DNA of 64,000 bases from Allorhizobium sonneratiae (GTDB lineage Bacteria; Pseudomonadota; Alphaproteobacteria; Rhizobiales; Rhizobiaceae), in assembly GCF_023700755.1 (NCBI RefSeq), contig NZ_JAMKOJ010000005.1:62001-126000 (forward strand), in the 5' to 3' direction. This document shows positions 40,192 to 49,273 of this stretch, piece after piece. The translations under genes and the position numbers were made by a program. The first letter of the stretch is position 1. Each line of letters opens with the position of its first letter. The notes below the pieces were generated by a model. That model ran no database searches. It had not been told where the DNA came from and saw only the letters and a list, made by a program, of their open reading frames with translations.

Positions 40192-41343
40192 ATGATGGGT
40201 GTGCGTGTTTTGAAGCTGTCGAATTATGCGGTTGTCGGGTTCCGGCTTGCATCGCTGCTGTTTGCCGGCGTGGCTGTATCGTCCTGTGGTACGGCAGAGA
40301 CCGGCAAGACGGCGTATCGCAAGCATGGCAAGGAATATTTCGCTGAATCCGCCTATGGCGTGAAGGCGAGCAAGCGTGTCGTTGAAAACGGACCGGTTCC
40401 CAAAGGTGGCGGTCGCCGTTTGATTGGCGATCCCTATACCGTGGCCGGAAAGGTCTATACCCCCCGGGAAAATCCCGGTTATGACAAGGTTGGCCTCGCC
40501 TCATGGTACGGTTCGGCATTTCATGGGCGCTATACTGCCAATGGTGAGATTTACGACCAGTACAGTATTTCTGCGGCCAGCCCGACCATGCCGTTGCCGA
40601 GCTATGCCCGTGTTACCAATCTGGACACAGGAAGTTCGTTGATCGTTCGCGTCAATGATCGCGGACCATTTCATCAGAACCGCCTGATCGATCTTTCCCA
40701 GCGCGCTGCCGAGCTTCTAGATGTGCGTGGCCACGGAACAGCGCATGTGCGGGTGAAATATGTCGGCCCGGCGCCGCTTGAGGGCAATGACGCGCCCTAT
40801 ATGCTGGCCTCTTATATCCACAAGGGTGATCGTGGTCCGCGCATTACCCCCGATGGCGGATATGGTTCCGATGTCATGGTGGCATCGAACAGCAATACCA
40901 ATACGCTGGAAAATTTCTTTGATCGTCTCGGTGGTGGTTCTTCGAGGCCAACTCCGGTCCGAAGCGAGCGCGTGACCCATACTCGTTCGAGCAATGTGGA
41001 AGCGGTTGCCTATCGCAAACCTGCTTCGCAGCCGTCTATTCAGCCAAATCTCGTTGCTTCGGCCGATTTGCCGGTTCCGGTCGTGCGTCAGTCGCCATCG
41101 GTTCAGCGGGCGCCGTCTTCCCAACGCTGGCAGCCGTCTGCCGCCCCTGTTGCCGTGGCCCGTCAGCCGGTGCGCACTGCAGCTGTAGAACCTGTAGCGT
41201 ATTCTGCACCCCGTGCTGCTGCAAGTTACAGAAGACCGGTGGAGCACAAGAGCTTTAATGCGCCCGCATCGAATGGCGGTCTTCCTCCTGGCTGGCACGT
41301 TGGTGCACAACCTGTTTCCTTCACAGGGTCAGGGGACGGCTGA
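40192..41343 (+). CDS. rlpA: RlpA family septal lipoprotein / lytic transglycosylase-like protein
   Basis: RlpA proteins are outer-membrane lipoproteins at the division site; in Pseudomonas they cut naked glycan strands. The 383-residue product has a signal with a lipobox-like end (VAVSSCGTAE), the double-psi barrel RlpA domain at about residues 100-200 (VGLASWYGSAFHGRYTANGE, VTNLDTGSSLIVRVNDRGPF and DLSQRAAELLDV), and a long low-complexity Ser/Pro/Ala/Val tail without a recognisable SPOR domain. The active-site Asp of the VNDRGPF loop and the HGRYTANGE His/Glu are present. No good ribosome-binding site decides between the two adjacent ATGs. CtrA-like boxes upstream fit cell-cycle expression. 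Confidence 0.9.
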   Translation: MMGVRVLKLSNYAVVGFRLASLLFAGVAVSSCGTAETGKTAYRKHGKEYFAESAYGVKASKRVVENGPVPKGGGRRLIGDPYTVAGKVYTPRENPGYDKVGLASWYGSAFHGRYTANGEIYDQYSISAASPTMPLPSYARVTNLDTGSSLIVRVNDRGPFHQNRLIDLSQRAAELLDVRGHGTAHVRVKYVGPAPLEGNDAPYMLASYIHKGDRGPRITPDGGYGSDVMVASNSNTNTLENFFDRLGGGSSRPTPVRSERVTHTRSSNVEAVAYRKPASQPSIQPNLVASADLPVPVVRQSPSVQRAPSSQRWQPSAAPVAVARQPVRTAAVEPVAYSAPRAAASYRRPVEHKSFNAPASNGGLPPGWHVGAQPVSFTGSGDG

Positions 41344-41360
41344 AGTTTGGCTGGCATATA

Positions 41361-41400
41361 AGAGACCCCATTCACGATCACGCGGATGGGCTCTTTCTTC
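41361..41400 (+). terminator. rlpA: Possible intrinsic terminator after rlpA
   Basis: AGAGACCCCAT (41361-41371) can pair with ATGGGCTCT (41386-41394) with a short internal bulge, and is followed by TTCTTCTC. It is placed 17 bp after the rlpA stop. Confidence 0.5.
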
Positions 41401-41952
41401 TCGTGAGAAGAGTTAGGGCACGTGCTGGTTGGTTGCGGCCTTTGTTTCTTGGAAATTTAAAGGTGAATTTTTTCCTGTTTAATGCGCCATTATGTTTTGC
41501 GTAGCAGGGAAAACGTTGCTCGATATACGACTGCATCACTCCTGAAATCGGGTAGGATTGAAGGTGAAAATGATGCAGCAGATGAAAAGCGTTACAATGA
41601 TCTTTATGCGCCATATTTGGCGCACCGCGCTGTAAAGCGTATGGCGGCTTATCAGCCTCAGTCAACCTGCTTTAAGCCTTTGTTTTTTTGCATGTTCGTT
41701 ATTGTTTTAGAGAGGACAATAAAACGCGACATGCTTTACCGCGTTCAACCGGTGACGAGTTAAAGGCGAAGGTTTATGGTCAATCTTCGGTTAATCATTT
41801 CCCATTACCATTATTTTAATTCGTGACGAATTCGTCGGTCCGTGAACGGATGCCGTCACGCTGTCGATTTTTGTGTTATCTCTTGTCTTTTCAGTGAGGT
41901 GCGGTCGTCGTCCTTGCTGACTGGCTCCAGTGTCGAAAGTTCCGAGTTCCCT
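41401..41952. other. 552-bp intergenic region between rlpA and ftsB
   Basis: AT-rich, with no recognisable gene. A 93-codon open frame at 41482-41763 lacks a ribosome-binding site and any known motif, so it is not called. The ftsB promoter should lie near the right end. In related genomes, as I recall, eno precedes ftsB; it is not here. Confidence 0.5.
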
Positions 41953-42264
41953 ATGTGGACACGTCATCATAAGAACAGAAAACTCGGACGTTTCGTCCTT
42001 CCCGCCGTTACCGTCGCTTTTGTTAGCTATTTCGGTTACCATTGTGTCCATGGCGAGTATGGGCTTGAAGCCGCCAAGAAATTCGATGCCTTGCGTATTG
42101 TGCGTAACGATGAGTTGGCGGCATTGGTCAAGAAGCGCAAACGGCTTGAAACGGCTGTCAAAATGCTCAGCGACGGATCTTTGGATAAAGATATGGTTGA
42201 TGAAAAAGCACGATTCCAGCTTAACATGTCGCGCCCGGACGAGATTGTGATTTTCAATCGATAA
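41953..42264 (+). CDS. ftsB: Septum formation initiator FtsB/DivIC
   Basis: A 103-residue bitopic membrane protein. A basic N-terminus (MWTRHHKNRKLGR) leads into one membrane helix (FVLPAVTVAFVSYFGYHCVHG), then a coiled coil (LAALVKKRKRLETAVKMLSDGS) and the conserved LDKDMVDEKARFQLNMSRPDEIVI end. FtsB joins FtsL and FtsQ to activate septal wall synthesis. A position just before pdhA is usual in Rhizobiaceae. The ATG that begins the basic segment is chosen; the longer open frame is not conserved in character. Confidence 0.9.
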   Translation: MWTRHHKNRKLGRFVLPAVTVAFVSYFGYHCVHGEYGLEAAKKFDALRIVRNDELAALVKKRKRLETAVKMLSDGSLDKDMVDEKARFQLNMSRPDEIVIFNR

Positions 42265-42440
42265 CCTCCTTTTTTGTAGGGGGTTCTGAATTAACTGAAA
42301 TCTGGTTAATCTCAATAAATCAATAAAAATCAATTATTTATATTGAATGCTAGACTTGCATTTAATGCATTGCGGCCCGGGCGTTTCTTGCTTATGGTGT
42401 GTCACAACGACAAACCCTTGCAAAACCCAGGGAGGGATGA

Positions 42441-43487
42441 ATGGCGCTTCGCAAAAATGCGTCTGCTTCAGGCCGCAAATCGTCGGCCAAATCGGCCAAG
42501 GATGAATTCGACGTCGGAGCTGTGGCGGAATTCGACCGCGACACGGAAATGAAGGCCTATCGCGAAATGCTGCTGATCCGGCGCTTTGAAGAAAAGGCCG
42601 GTCAGCTTTATGGCATGGGCTTCATCGGTGGTTTCTGTCACCTCTATATCGGTCAGGAAGCCGTTGTGGTCGGCATGCAGATGGCGCTGAAGGATGGTGA
42701 TCAGGTCATCACCGGCTATCGCGATCACGGCCATATGCTGGCCTGCGGCATGAGCCCGCGCGGCGTGATGGCGGAGCTGACCGGCCGTCGCGGCGGCCTG
42801 TCCAAGGGCAAGGGCGGCTCCATGCACATGTTCTCGAAAGAGAAGAATTTCTATGGCGGTCACGGCATCGTCGGCGCGCAGGTCTCGCTCGGCACCGGTC
42901 TCGCTTTCGCCAACAAATATCGCGGCAATGACAATGTCTCGCTCGCCTATTTCGGCGATGGCGCGGCAAACCAGGGTCAGGTCTATGAGAGCTTCAATAT
43001 GGCTCGCCTGTGGAACCTGCCGGTGATCTACATCATCGAAAACAACCGTTACGCCATGGGCACCTCGGTTGCCCGCGCATCGGCCCAGACGGATTTCTCC
43101 CAGCGTGGCGTCTCCTTCAACATTCCCGGTATGCAGGTGGATGGCATGGATGTGCGCGCCGTCAAGGCAGCAGCCGATCAGGCTGCCGAGCACTGCCGCG
43201 CGGGCAATGGTCCGGTCATTCTGGAAATGATGACCTATCGCTATCGTGGTCACTCCATGTCCGACCCGGCGAAATACCGCTCCAAGGATGAAGTGCAGAA
43301 GATGCGCTCCGAGCATGACCCGATCGAGCAGGTCAAGGCACGGCTGATGGAAAAGGGCTGGGCCAGCGAAGACGATCTCAAGGCCATCGACAAAGAGGTG
43401 CGTGACATCGTTTCCGATAGCGCCGATTTCGCCCAGGCCGATCCGGAGCCGGATGTATCCGAGCTCTACACCGATATTCTGCTCTAA
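42441..43487 (+). CDS. pdhA: Pyruvate dehydrogenase E1 component, alpha subunit
   Basis: With PdhB it forms the thiamine-diphosphate E1 that decarboxylates pyruvate and acetylates the lipoyl groups. The 348-residue protein has GFCHLYIGQEAVVVGM, the pyrophosphate-binding FGDGAANQGQVYESFNMA, MTYRYRGHSMSDPAKYRSKDE with its phosphorylation-loop region, and an N-terminal basic Ala/Ser extension. GGGAGGG lies just before the ATG. It is the first gene of pdhABC. Confidence 0.98.
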   Translation: MALRKNASASGRKSSAKSAKDEFDVGAVAEFDRDTEMKAYREMLLIRRFEEKAGQLYGMGFIGGFCHLYIGQEAVVVGMQMALKDGDQVITGYRDHGHMLACGMSPRGVMAELTGRRGGLSKGKGGSMHMFSKEKNFYGGHGIVGAQVSLGTGLAFANKYRGNDNVSLAYFGDGAANQGQVYESFNMARLWNLPVIYIIENNRYAMGTSVARASAQTDFSQRGVSFNIPGMQVDGMDVRAVKAAADQAAEHCRAGNGPVILEMMTYRYRGHSMSDPAKYRSKDEVQKMRSEHDPIEQVKARLMEKGWASEDDLKAIDKEVRDIVSDSADFAQADPEPDVSELYTDILL

Positions 43488-43508
43488 GGCGAAAGGGAGG
43501 GTTAGCCC

Positions 43509-44882
43509 ATGCCAGTCGATATTCTCATGCCCGCCCTTTCTCCCACCATGGAGGAAGGCACGCTTTCCAAATGGCTGAAGAAGGAAGGCGATAGCGTCAA
43601 ATCCGGCGATGTGATCGCTGAAATCGAAACCGACAAGGCGACCATGGAAGTGGAAGCCGTGGATGAAGGCGTGATCGGCAAGCTGCTGATCGATGCCGGC
43701 ACCGCCAATGTCAAGGTCAACACGGTTATCGCCGTGCTGTTGCAGGATGGTGAAAGCGCCGATGCCATCGGCACGTCCAAGGCGGCACCCGCAGCCAGTG
43801 AGCCTGCTGCCGCTGAGGCACCTGCACCTGCTGCGGCTCCGGTTCCGGCAGCTCCCAAGGCTGAAATGGCTTCCGATCCGGCCATTCCGGCAGGCACCGA
43901 AATGGTGACGATGACGGTGCGTGAAGCGCTGCGCGAAGCCATGGCCGAGGAAATGCGCGCCAATCCGGATGTCTTCATCATGGGTGAGGAAGTCGCCGAA
44001 TATCAGGGCGCCTACAAGATCACGCAAGGGTTGTTGCAGGAATTCGGCCCGAACCGGGTTGTCGATACCCCGATCACCGAGCATGGCTTTGCCGGTATCG
44101 CTGTTGGCGCCGCCATGTCGGGTCTGCGCCCGATCGTCGAGTTCATGACTTTCAACTTCGCCATGCAGGCGATTGACCAGATCATCAACTCCGCCGCCAA
44201 GACGCTTTATATGTCCGGTGGTCAGATGGGTGCGCCCATGGTGTTCCGCGGTCCGAACGGGGCTGCTGCCCGCGTGGCCGCTCAGCACAGCCAGGATTAC
44301 GGCGCATGGTACAGCCATGTTCCGGGCCTCAAGGTCATCCAGCCCTATACGGCTGCCGATGCCAAGGGTCTGTTGAAGGCTGCGATCCGCGATCCGAACC
44401 CGGTCATCTTCCTTGAAAACGAAATTCTCTACGGTCACTCGTTTGAAGTGCCGAAGATGGATGATTTCGTTCTGCCGATCGGCAAGGCCCGCATTCACAA
44501 GGCCGGCAAGGACGTCACCATGGTTTCCTGGGGTATTGGCATGACCTATGCCGTCAAGGCCGTGGAAGAGCTGACCGCTGCCGGGATCGATGTCGAGCTG
44601 ATCGACCTTCGCACCCTGCGTCCGATGGACCTGCCGACCGTGATCGAATCGGTGAAGAAGACCGGCCGTCTGGTCACGGTGGAAGAAGGCTTCCCGCAGT
44701 CTTCCGTTGGCGACTTCATCGCCAATACCGTGCAGCGCGAGGCTTTCGATTATCTCGATGCGCCGATCATCTCGATTGCCGGCAAGGACGTGCCGATGCC
44801 CTATGCGGCCAATCTCGAAAAGCTCGCTCTGCCGAATGTCGGCGAAGTGGTCCAGGCCGTCAAAGCCGTCTGCTACAAGTAA
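43509..44882 (+). CDS. pdhB: Pyruvate dehydrogenase E1 component, beta subunit with N-terminal lipoyl domain
   Basis: A 457-residue protein: an N-terminal lipoyl domain (residues 1-80, lipoylated Lys43 in [13 protein letters not shown]), an Ala/Pro-rich linker (about 85-125), then the transketolase-like beta subunit ([23 protein letters not shown] start near 127, [38 protein letters not shown]). A lipoyl domain on E1-beta is typical of many alphaproteobacteria and absent from E. coli. GGGAGGG precedes the ATG, 21 bp after pdhA. Confidence 0.98.
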   Translation: MPVDILMPALSPTMEEGTLSKWLKKEGDSVKSGDVIAEIETDKATMEVEAVDEGVIGKLLIDAGTANVKVNTVIAVLLQDGESADAIGTSKAAPAASEPAAAEAPAPAAAPVPAAPKAEMASDPAIPAGTEMVTMTVREALREAMAEEMRANPDVFIMGEEVAEYQGAYKITQGLLQEFGPNRVVDTPITEHGFAGIAVGAAMSGLRPIVEFMTFNFAMQAIDQIINSAAKTLYMSGGQMGAPMVFRGPNGAAARVAAQHSQDYGAWYSHVPGLKVIQPYTAADAKGLLKAAIRDPNPVIFLENEILYGHSFEVPKMDDFVLPIGKARIHKAGKDVTMVSWGIGMTYAVKAVEELTAAGIDVELIDLRTLRPMDLPTVIESVKKTGRLVTVEEGFPQSSVGDFIANTVQREAFDYLDAPIISIAGKDVPMPYAANLEKLALPNVGEVVQAVKAVCYK

Positions 44883-44897
44883 GAGGAGGCGAGGCTC

Positions 44898-46235
44898 ATG
44901 CCGATCAATATTACCATGCCTGCGCTTTCTCCGACCATGGAAGAAGGCAATCTGGCCAAATGGCTGGTCAAGGAAGGCGATACGGTTAAATCCGGCGATG
45001 TGATCGCCGAGATCGAAACCGACAAGGCGACCATGGAAGTGGAAGCCGTGGACGAAGGCGTCGTGGCGAAACTGGTCGTGCCGGCTGGAACGCAGGCTGT
45101 GAAGGTCAATTCGCTCATCGCCATTCTGGCGGCTGACGGCGAAGATGTTGCCGCAGCGGCTGCCGCCGGTGGTGCCGCACCCGCGAAGGCCGAGGCTCCC
45201 AAGGCTGAAGCCCCTGCTCAAAAGGCAGAGGCTCCGGCACCGGCCCAGGCCGCGACCCCGGCTCCACAGGCTGCCGCTCCGGCGGCAACCTCCGGTGAGC
45301 GCGTCTTCTCGTCGCCGCTTGCCCGCCGTCTGGCGAAGGAAGCCGGTCTCGATATCAAGGCGATTTCCGGCACCGGCCCCAAGGGTCGTGTGGTGAAAAG
45401 CGATGTCGAAAAGGCAGTCTCCGGCGGCACAGCCAAGCCTGCCGCGGCACCGGCTTCCGCACCTGCCGCTGCTGCTCAACCGGCAATGGCCAAGGGTCCG
45501 TCGGAAGAGGCCGTGCTCAAGCTGTTCGAGCCGGGCTCCTACGAGCTTGTGCCGCATGACGGCATGCGCAAGACCATTGCCAAGCGCCTGCAGGAATCGA
45601 AGCAGACCATTCCGCATTTCTACGTCACCGTGGATTGCGAACTGGATGCTCTCTTGGCGCTGCGCGCCCAGCTCAACGCTTCTGCGCCGCAGAAGGATGG
45701 CAAGCCGGTCTACAAGCTCTCGGTCAATGACATGGTGATCAAGGCCATGGCGCTGGCGCTGCGCGATGTGCCGGATGCCAATGTCTCGTGGACCGACACC
45801 AATATGGTCAAGCACAAAAACGTTGATGTCGGCGTGGCTGTGGCCATTCCGGGCGGATTGATCACCCCGATCATCCGCAAGGCCGAACTGAAGACGCTGT
45901 CTGCCATCTCCAACGAGATGAAGGATCTCGGCAAGCGCGCGAAAGAGCGCAAGCTGAAGCCTGAAGAGTATCAGGGCGGCACCACGGCTGTCTCCAACAT
46001 GGGCATGATGGGCGTCAAGCAGTTTGCCGCCGTCGTCAACCCGCCGCACTCCACCATTCTCGCCATCGGCGCGGGTGAAGAGCGCGTTGTGGTGAAAAAC
46101 GGCGAGATGAAGGTGGCCAATGTCATGACCGTGACGCTCTCCACTGACCATCGCTCCGTCGATGGCGCTCTGGGTGCTGAACTGATCGGCGCCTTCAAGG
46201 GCTACATCGAAAACCCGATGGGCATGCTGGTCTGA
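44898..46235 (+). CDS. pdhC: Dihydrolipoamide acetyltransferase, E2 of pyruvate dehydrogenase
   Basis: The core of the PDH complex, transferring the acetyl group to CoA. The 445-residue protein has one lipoyl domain (1-80, Lys43), an Ala/Pro/Lys linker, a peripheral subunit-binding domain (about 135-170, [22 protein letters not shown]) and the catalytic domain (about 215-445) with the active-site [12 protein letters not shown] near the end. The first 60 residues are almost the same as in PdhB, showing lipoyl domain duplication. It starts 15 bp after pdhB with GAGGAGG ahead. Confidence 0.98.
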   Translation: MPINITMPALSPTMEEGNLAKWLVKEGDTVKSGDVIAEIETDKATMEVEAVDEGVVAKLVVPAGTQAVKVNSLIAILAADGEDVAAAAAAGGAAPAKAEAPKAEAPAQKAEAPAPAQAATPAPQAAAPAATSGERVFSSPLARRLAKEAGLDIKAISGTGPKGRVVKSDVEKAVSGGTAKPAAAPASAPAAAAQPAMAKGPSEEAVLKLFEPGSYELVPHDGMRKTIAKRLQESKQTIPHFYVTVDCELDALLALRAQLNASAPQKDGKPVYKLSVNDMVIKAMALALRDVPDANVSWTDTNMVKHKNVDVGVAVAIPGGLITPIIRKAELKTLSAISNEMKDLGKRAKERKLKPEEYQGGTTAVSNMGMMGVKQFAAVVNPPHSTILAIGAGEERVVVKNGEMKVANVMTVTLSTDHRSVDGALGAELIGAFKGYIENPMGMLV

Positions 46236-46243
46236 TGAGATCG

Positions 46244-46279
46244 GGAGAGGCGGCGTCCGCTGCCTCTCCGCTCGTTTTC
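46244..46279 (+). terminator. Possible terminator or attenuator after pdhC
   Basis: An 8-bp stem (GGAGAGGC 46244-46251 with GCCTCTCC 46262-46269) and a 10-nt loop are followed by GCTCGTTTTC. The T run is short and offset, so read-through into the next genes is likely. Confidence 0.5.
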
Positions 46280-46295
46280 GGGAGGTGTAGCGCGC

Positions 46296-46934
46296 ATGAA
46301 AACCGTTCTTGCATACGGCGACAGCCTGACCTGGGGCTATGACCCGGTCCATCTGGGCCGTCACGCCTATGAGGATCGCTGGACCAGCGTCTTGCAAAAA
46401 TCGCTCGGTCACGGTGTTCGGGTGATTGCCGAGGGCTTGAACGGGCGCACCACCGCCTATGACGACCATCTGGCGGATTGCGAGCGCAATGGTGCAAAAC
46501 TTCTGCCCAGTGTTCTGGCAACGCATAAGCCGCTCGATCTCGTCATCATCATGCTCGGCACCAATGATCTGAAACGCGGCATTCAGGGCACGGCGATTGC
46601 CGCGACCAATGGGGTGAAGCGTCTGGTCAAGCTGGTTCATCATCATGACTGGGGTTTCGATTTTGAAACGCCCGATGTGCTGATCGTTGCGCCGCCGCCG
46701 ACCTGCGAAACCGCCCATGGCCTGTTCGGTCCGCTGTTCAATCATGCGCTCGAAGAGGCAGCGATGCTGGCGAGCCTTTATCGCGATGCAGCCGATGAGC
46801 TGGGGTGCAGTTTTTACGATGCCGGTTCGGTGGCGAAGACCACGGCCCTCGACGGCATTCATCTCGATGCCGACAACACCCGCGCCATCGGGCGCGGTCT
46901 GGAGTCCGTGGTGCGCATGATGCTTGGCCTGTGA
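46296..46934 (+). CDS. SGNH/GDSL-family hydrolase (arylesterase-like)
   Basis: A 212-residue esterase-fold protein. Block I is LAYGDSLTWGYDP with the nucleophile serine, the Gly of block II is in EGLNGRTT, block III is IMLGTNDLK with Asn, and the Asp/His pair is in LDGIHLDADN. There is no signal peptide, so it is cytoplasmic. It lies in the pdh cluster, as in Agrobacterium, but has no known link to pyruvate metabolism. GGGAGG precedes the ATG. Confidence 0.9.
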   Translation: MKTVLAYGDSLTWGYDPVHLGRHAYEDRWTSVLQKSLGHGVRVIAEGLNGRTTAYDDHLADCERNGAKLLPSVLATHKPLDLVIIMLGTNDLKRGIQGTAIAATNGVKRLVKLVHHHDWGFDFETPDVLIVAPPPTCETAHGLFGPLFNHALEEAAMLASLYRDAADELGCSFYDAGSVAKTTALDGIHLDADNTRAIGRGLESVVRMMLGL

Positions 46935-47030
46935 TGTGCTTTGCAGGGGCATGACGGATTGATTGGTGTCAAAGGATAAACCGCGTGTGAAGGGTAACAT
47001 GCTGTCGTAGCCTTGAGGGGAGATGACATC

Positions 47031-47297
47031 ATGGCCAACACACCGCATGAACTGGCAGAGGAATTTCCGCAATTTGTCGCATTGATACGGCATCTCAAAG
47101 AAACGGACGGTCATTTCGCCCGCCTTCATGACGCCTATCACGAGATAAACCGGCAGATTCACCGCGCCGAAACCGATATCGAGCCGCTCGATGACTTCCA
47201 TATGGAAGATCTGAGGAAGCAACGGATGCGGCTCAAGGATGAAATTTACGGGATGCTGGTTCGTCACGAACCGGAGGCCGAGACACCGGCGGTTTGA
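47031..47297 (+). CDS. YdcH/DUF465 family small coiled-coil protein
   Basis: An 88-residue, charged, helical protein. The DUF465 pattern is visible as FARLHDAYHEINRQIHRAETDIEP followed by LRKQRMRLKDEIYGML. Members are small coiled-coil proteins of unknown role. The chosen ATG has GGGGAGATG just before it. It lies between the SGNH gene and lpd, and its frame ends 77 bp before the lpd start. Confidence 0.85.
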   Translation: MANTPHELAEEFPQFVALIRHLKETDGHFARLHDAYHEINRQIHRAETDIEPLDDFHMEDLRKQRMRLKDEIYGMLVRHEPEAETPAV

Positions 47298-47374
47298 GCC
47301 GGGCGCGCTTCCCATCCCGTCACGGGCAGACTGTCACAGGTCTGTCTCAAGAAAACCGAGGAGTGGAAGCGCCC

Positions 47375-48820
47375 ATGTCGAATGCTTATGACGTCATCAT
47401 CATCGGCTCCGGTCCGGGGGGCTATGTCACGGCCATCCGGTCGGCCCAGCTTGGCCTGAAGACCGCCATTGTCGAGCGCGAGCATCTGGGTGGCATCTGC
47501 CTCAACTGGGGCTGTATCCCCACCAAGGCGCTGTTGCGCTCGGCGGAAATTCTCGATCACGCCAACCACGCCAAGAGCTTTGGTCTGACGCTGAATGGCA
47601 CGATGACGGCAGACGTCAAGGATGTCGTCGCCCGCTCGCGTGGCGTCTCCGCCCGCTTGAACGGTGGCGTCGCCTTCCTGATGAAGAAGAACAAGATCGA
47701 CGTCATCTGGGGCGAGGCCAAGCTGACCAAGGCGAATGAAATCGTCGTCGGCAAATCCACAAAGCCGGTCGTCGAGCCGCAGAACCCGGTTCCGAAGGGT
47801 GTTCTGGGTGAGGGCACTTATAGCGCCAAGCATATCATCGTCGCCACGGGCGCACGTCCGCGCGCTCTGCCGGGCATCGAGCCGGATGGCAAGCTGATCT
47901 GGACCTATTTCGAAGCGATGAAGCCGGATTTCATGCCGAAATCGCTGGTCGTCATGGGCTCGGGCGCGATCGGCATTGAGTTCGCCTCCTTCTATCGCTC
48001 CATGGGCGTCGATGTGACGGTGGTGGAAGTCATGCCGCAGATCATGCCGGTGGAAGATGCGGAAATCTCTGCCATGGCCCGCAAGCAGCTGGAAAAGCGG
48101 GGCATGAAGATCATCACCGAAGCCAAGGTGTCGAAGGTCGAGAAGGGCGCTAATTCCATCACCGCCCATGTCGAAACCAAGGACGGCAAGGTGCAACAGA
48201 TTACCGCGGATCGTCTGATCTCGGCGGTCGGCGTGCAGGGCAATATCGAAAATCTCGGCCTTGAGGCACTGGGCGTCAAGACGGATCGCGGCTGCATCGT
48301 CATCGACGGCTACGGCAAGACCAATGTGCCCGGCCTCTATGCCATCGGCGACGTTGCCGGTCCGCCGATGCTTGCTCACAAGGCCGAGCATGAGGGCGTG
48401 ATCTGCGTTGAGAAGATTGCGGGCGTTCCTGGCGTTCACCCGATGGACAAGGCCAAGATCCCCGGCTGCACCTATTGCAATCCGCAGGTCGCCTCGGTTG
48501 GCCTGACGGAAGCGAAGGCCAAGTCAGAGGGCCGCGATATCCGCGTCGGTCGCTATTCCTTCGGCGCCAACGGCAAGGCGATTGCGCTGGGCGAAGATCA
48601 GGGCATGATCAAGGTCATCTTCGACAAGAAGTCGGGCGAGCTGATCGGCGCGCATATGGTCGGTGCAGAAGTCACCGAACTCATTCAGGGCTTCGTCGTG
48701 GCCATGAACCTCGAAACCACTGAGGAAGAGTTGATGCACACCATCTTCCCGCATCCGACACTGTCGGAAATGATGAAGGAAGCCGTGCTCGACGCCTATG
48801 GCAAAGTCCTCAATGCTTAA
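47375..48820 (+). CDS. lpdA: Dihydrolipoamide dehydrogenase (E3)
   Basis: The FAD disulfide oxidoreductase that re-oxidises dihydrolipoyl groups of the PDH complex with NAD+. The 481-residue protein has the FAD Rossmann motif VIIIGSGPGGYVTAIRSAQ, the redox-active disulfide GGICLNWGCIPTKAL, the NAD-binding VVMGSGAIGIEFASFY, YAIGDVAGPPMLAHKAEHEG and the C-terminal HxxxxE pair in TIFPHPTLSEMMKEA. GAGGAG precedes the ATG. It is separated from pdhC by two small genes, and a terminator follows. Confidence 0.97.
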   Translation: MSNAYDVIIIGSGPGGYVTAIRSAQLGLKTAIVEREHLGGICLNWGCIPTKALLRSAEILDHANHAKSFGLTLNGTMTADVKDVVARSRGVSARLNGGVAFLMKKNKIDVIWGEAKLTKANEIVVGKSTKPVVEPQNPVPKGVLGEGTYSAKHIIVATGARPRALPGIEPDGKLIWTYFEAMKPDFMPKSLVVMGSGAIGIEFASFYRSMGVDVTVVEVMPQIMPVEDAEISAMARKQLEKRGMKIITEAKVSKVEKGANSITAHVETKDGKVQQITADRLISAVGVQGNIENLGLEALGVKTDRGCIVIDGYGKTNVPGLYAIGDVAGPPMLAHKAEHEGVICVEKIAGVPGVHPMDKAKIPGCTYCNPQVASVGLTEAKAKSEGRDIRVGRYSFGANGKAIALGEDQGMIKVIFDKKSGELIGAHMVGAEVTELIQGFVVAMNLETTEEELMHTIFPHPTLSEMMKEAVLDAYGKVLNA

Positions 48821-48832
48821 GATTGCCTGATG

Positions 48833-48864
48833 AAGCCCGGCCTACTATATAGGGGCCGGGTTTA
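48833..48864 (+). terminator. lpdA: Intrinsic terminator after lpdA
   Basis: A 10-bp stem with one G-U (48833-48842 with 48854-48863) around an 11-nt loop, the 3' arm ending in TTT. It begins 12 bp after the lpdA stop codon. Confidence 0.75.
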
Positions 48865-48886
48865 TGCTTGAGGCGAGGGCGATTGC

Positions 48887-49135
48887 ATGGAAAATGTCGG
48901 CTGGTTGACGGCGATTATCGTGGGCGGGTTGGCCGGGTGGCTGGCGGGAAAGCTCATGGATATGCGTTTCGGCATTTTCATGAATATCATCATCGGCATT
49001 GTCGGTTCGGTGATTGCCAATGCCATCCTGCGGCGTTTCGACATCTTCGTCGCAGGCGACTGGCTGGGCTATCTGATCACCAGTTTCATCGGCGGCTGCA
49101 TTCTGCTGTTCGTCGCCAAGCTGGTTCGCAAGTAG
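48887..49135 (+). CDS. GlsB/YeaQ/YmgE-family small membrane protein
   Basis: An 82-residue protein with three membrane segments and the family glycines: LTAIIVGGLAGWLAGKLMD, then FGIFMNIIIGIVGSVIANAIL, then GYLITSFIGGCILLFVAKLVR. The family is also called transglycosylase-associated; members are stress-related inner membrane proteins of unknown function. The TAG stop codon is the first triplet of a mosaic repeat (TAGAGCATTTCC). Confidence 0.9.
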   Translation: MENVGWLTAIIVGGLAGWLAGKLMDMRFGIFMNIIIGIVGSVIANAILRRFDIFVAGDWLGYLITSFIGGCILLFVAKLVRK

Positions 49136-49233
49136 AGCATTTCCGGGAAACTATAAGCGGTTTTTCCTCCGGAAATGCATAAAGCAATCAATTGCATCAT
49201 ATCCGGTGACCTCATGCGCACGGGATATGATGC
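49133..49233. repeat. Mosaic palindromic element plus hairpin in the lipA leader
   Basis: Module A (TAGAGCATTTCCGGGAAAC to CCTCCGGAAATGC, 49133-49179) is followed by a different palindrome with a perfect 11-bp stem (GCATCATATCC 49194-49204 with GGATATGATGC 49223-49233) and an 18-nt loop. The element starts at the stop codon of the preceding gene and ends 41 bp before the lipA start. Confidence 0.75.
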
Positions 49234-49273
49234 AGGTTTTGAAGGTCGCCTTTTGGCGGCAAAGGACACCACG

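Noticed and set aside
41482..41763. 93-codon open frame between rlpA and ftsB
   Set aside because: No ribosome-binding site, no motif, AT-rich intergenic composition; kept only as part of the intergenic note.
42468..47315. 1615-codon open frame on the minus strand
   Set aside because: It lies fully antisense to pdhA, pdhB, pdhC and two further certain genes; composition is that of a reverse shadow (Asp/His/Arg-rich, low complexity).
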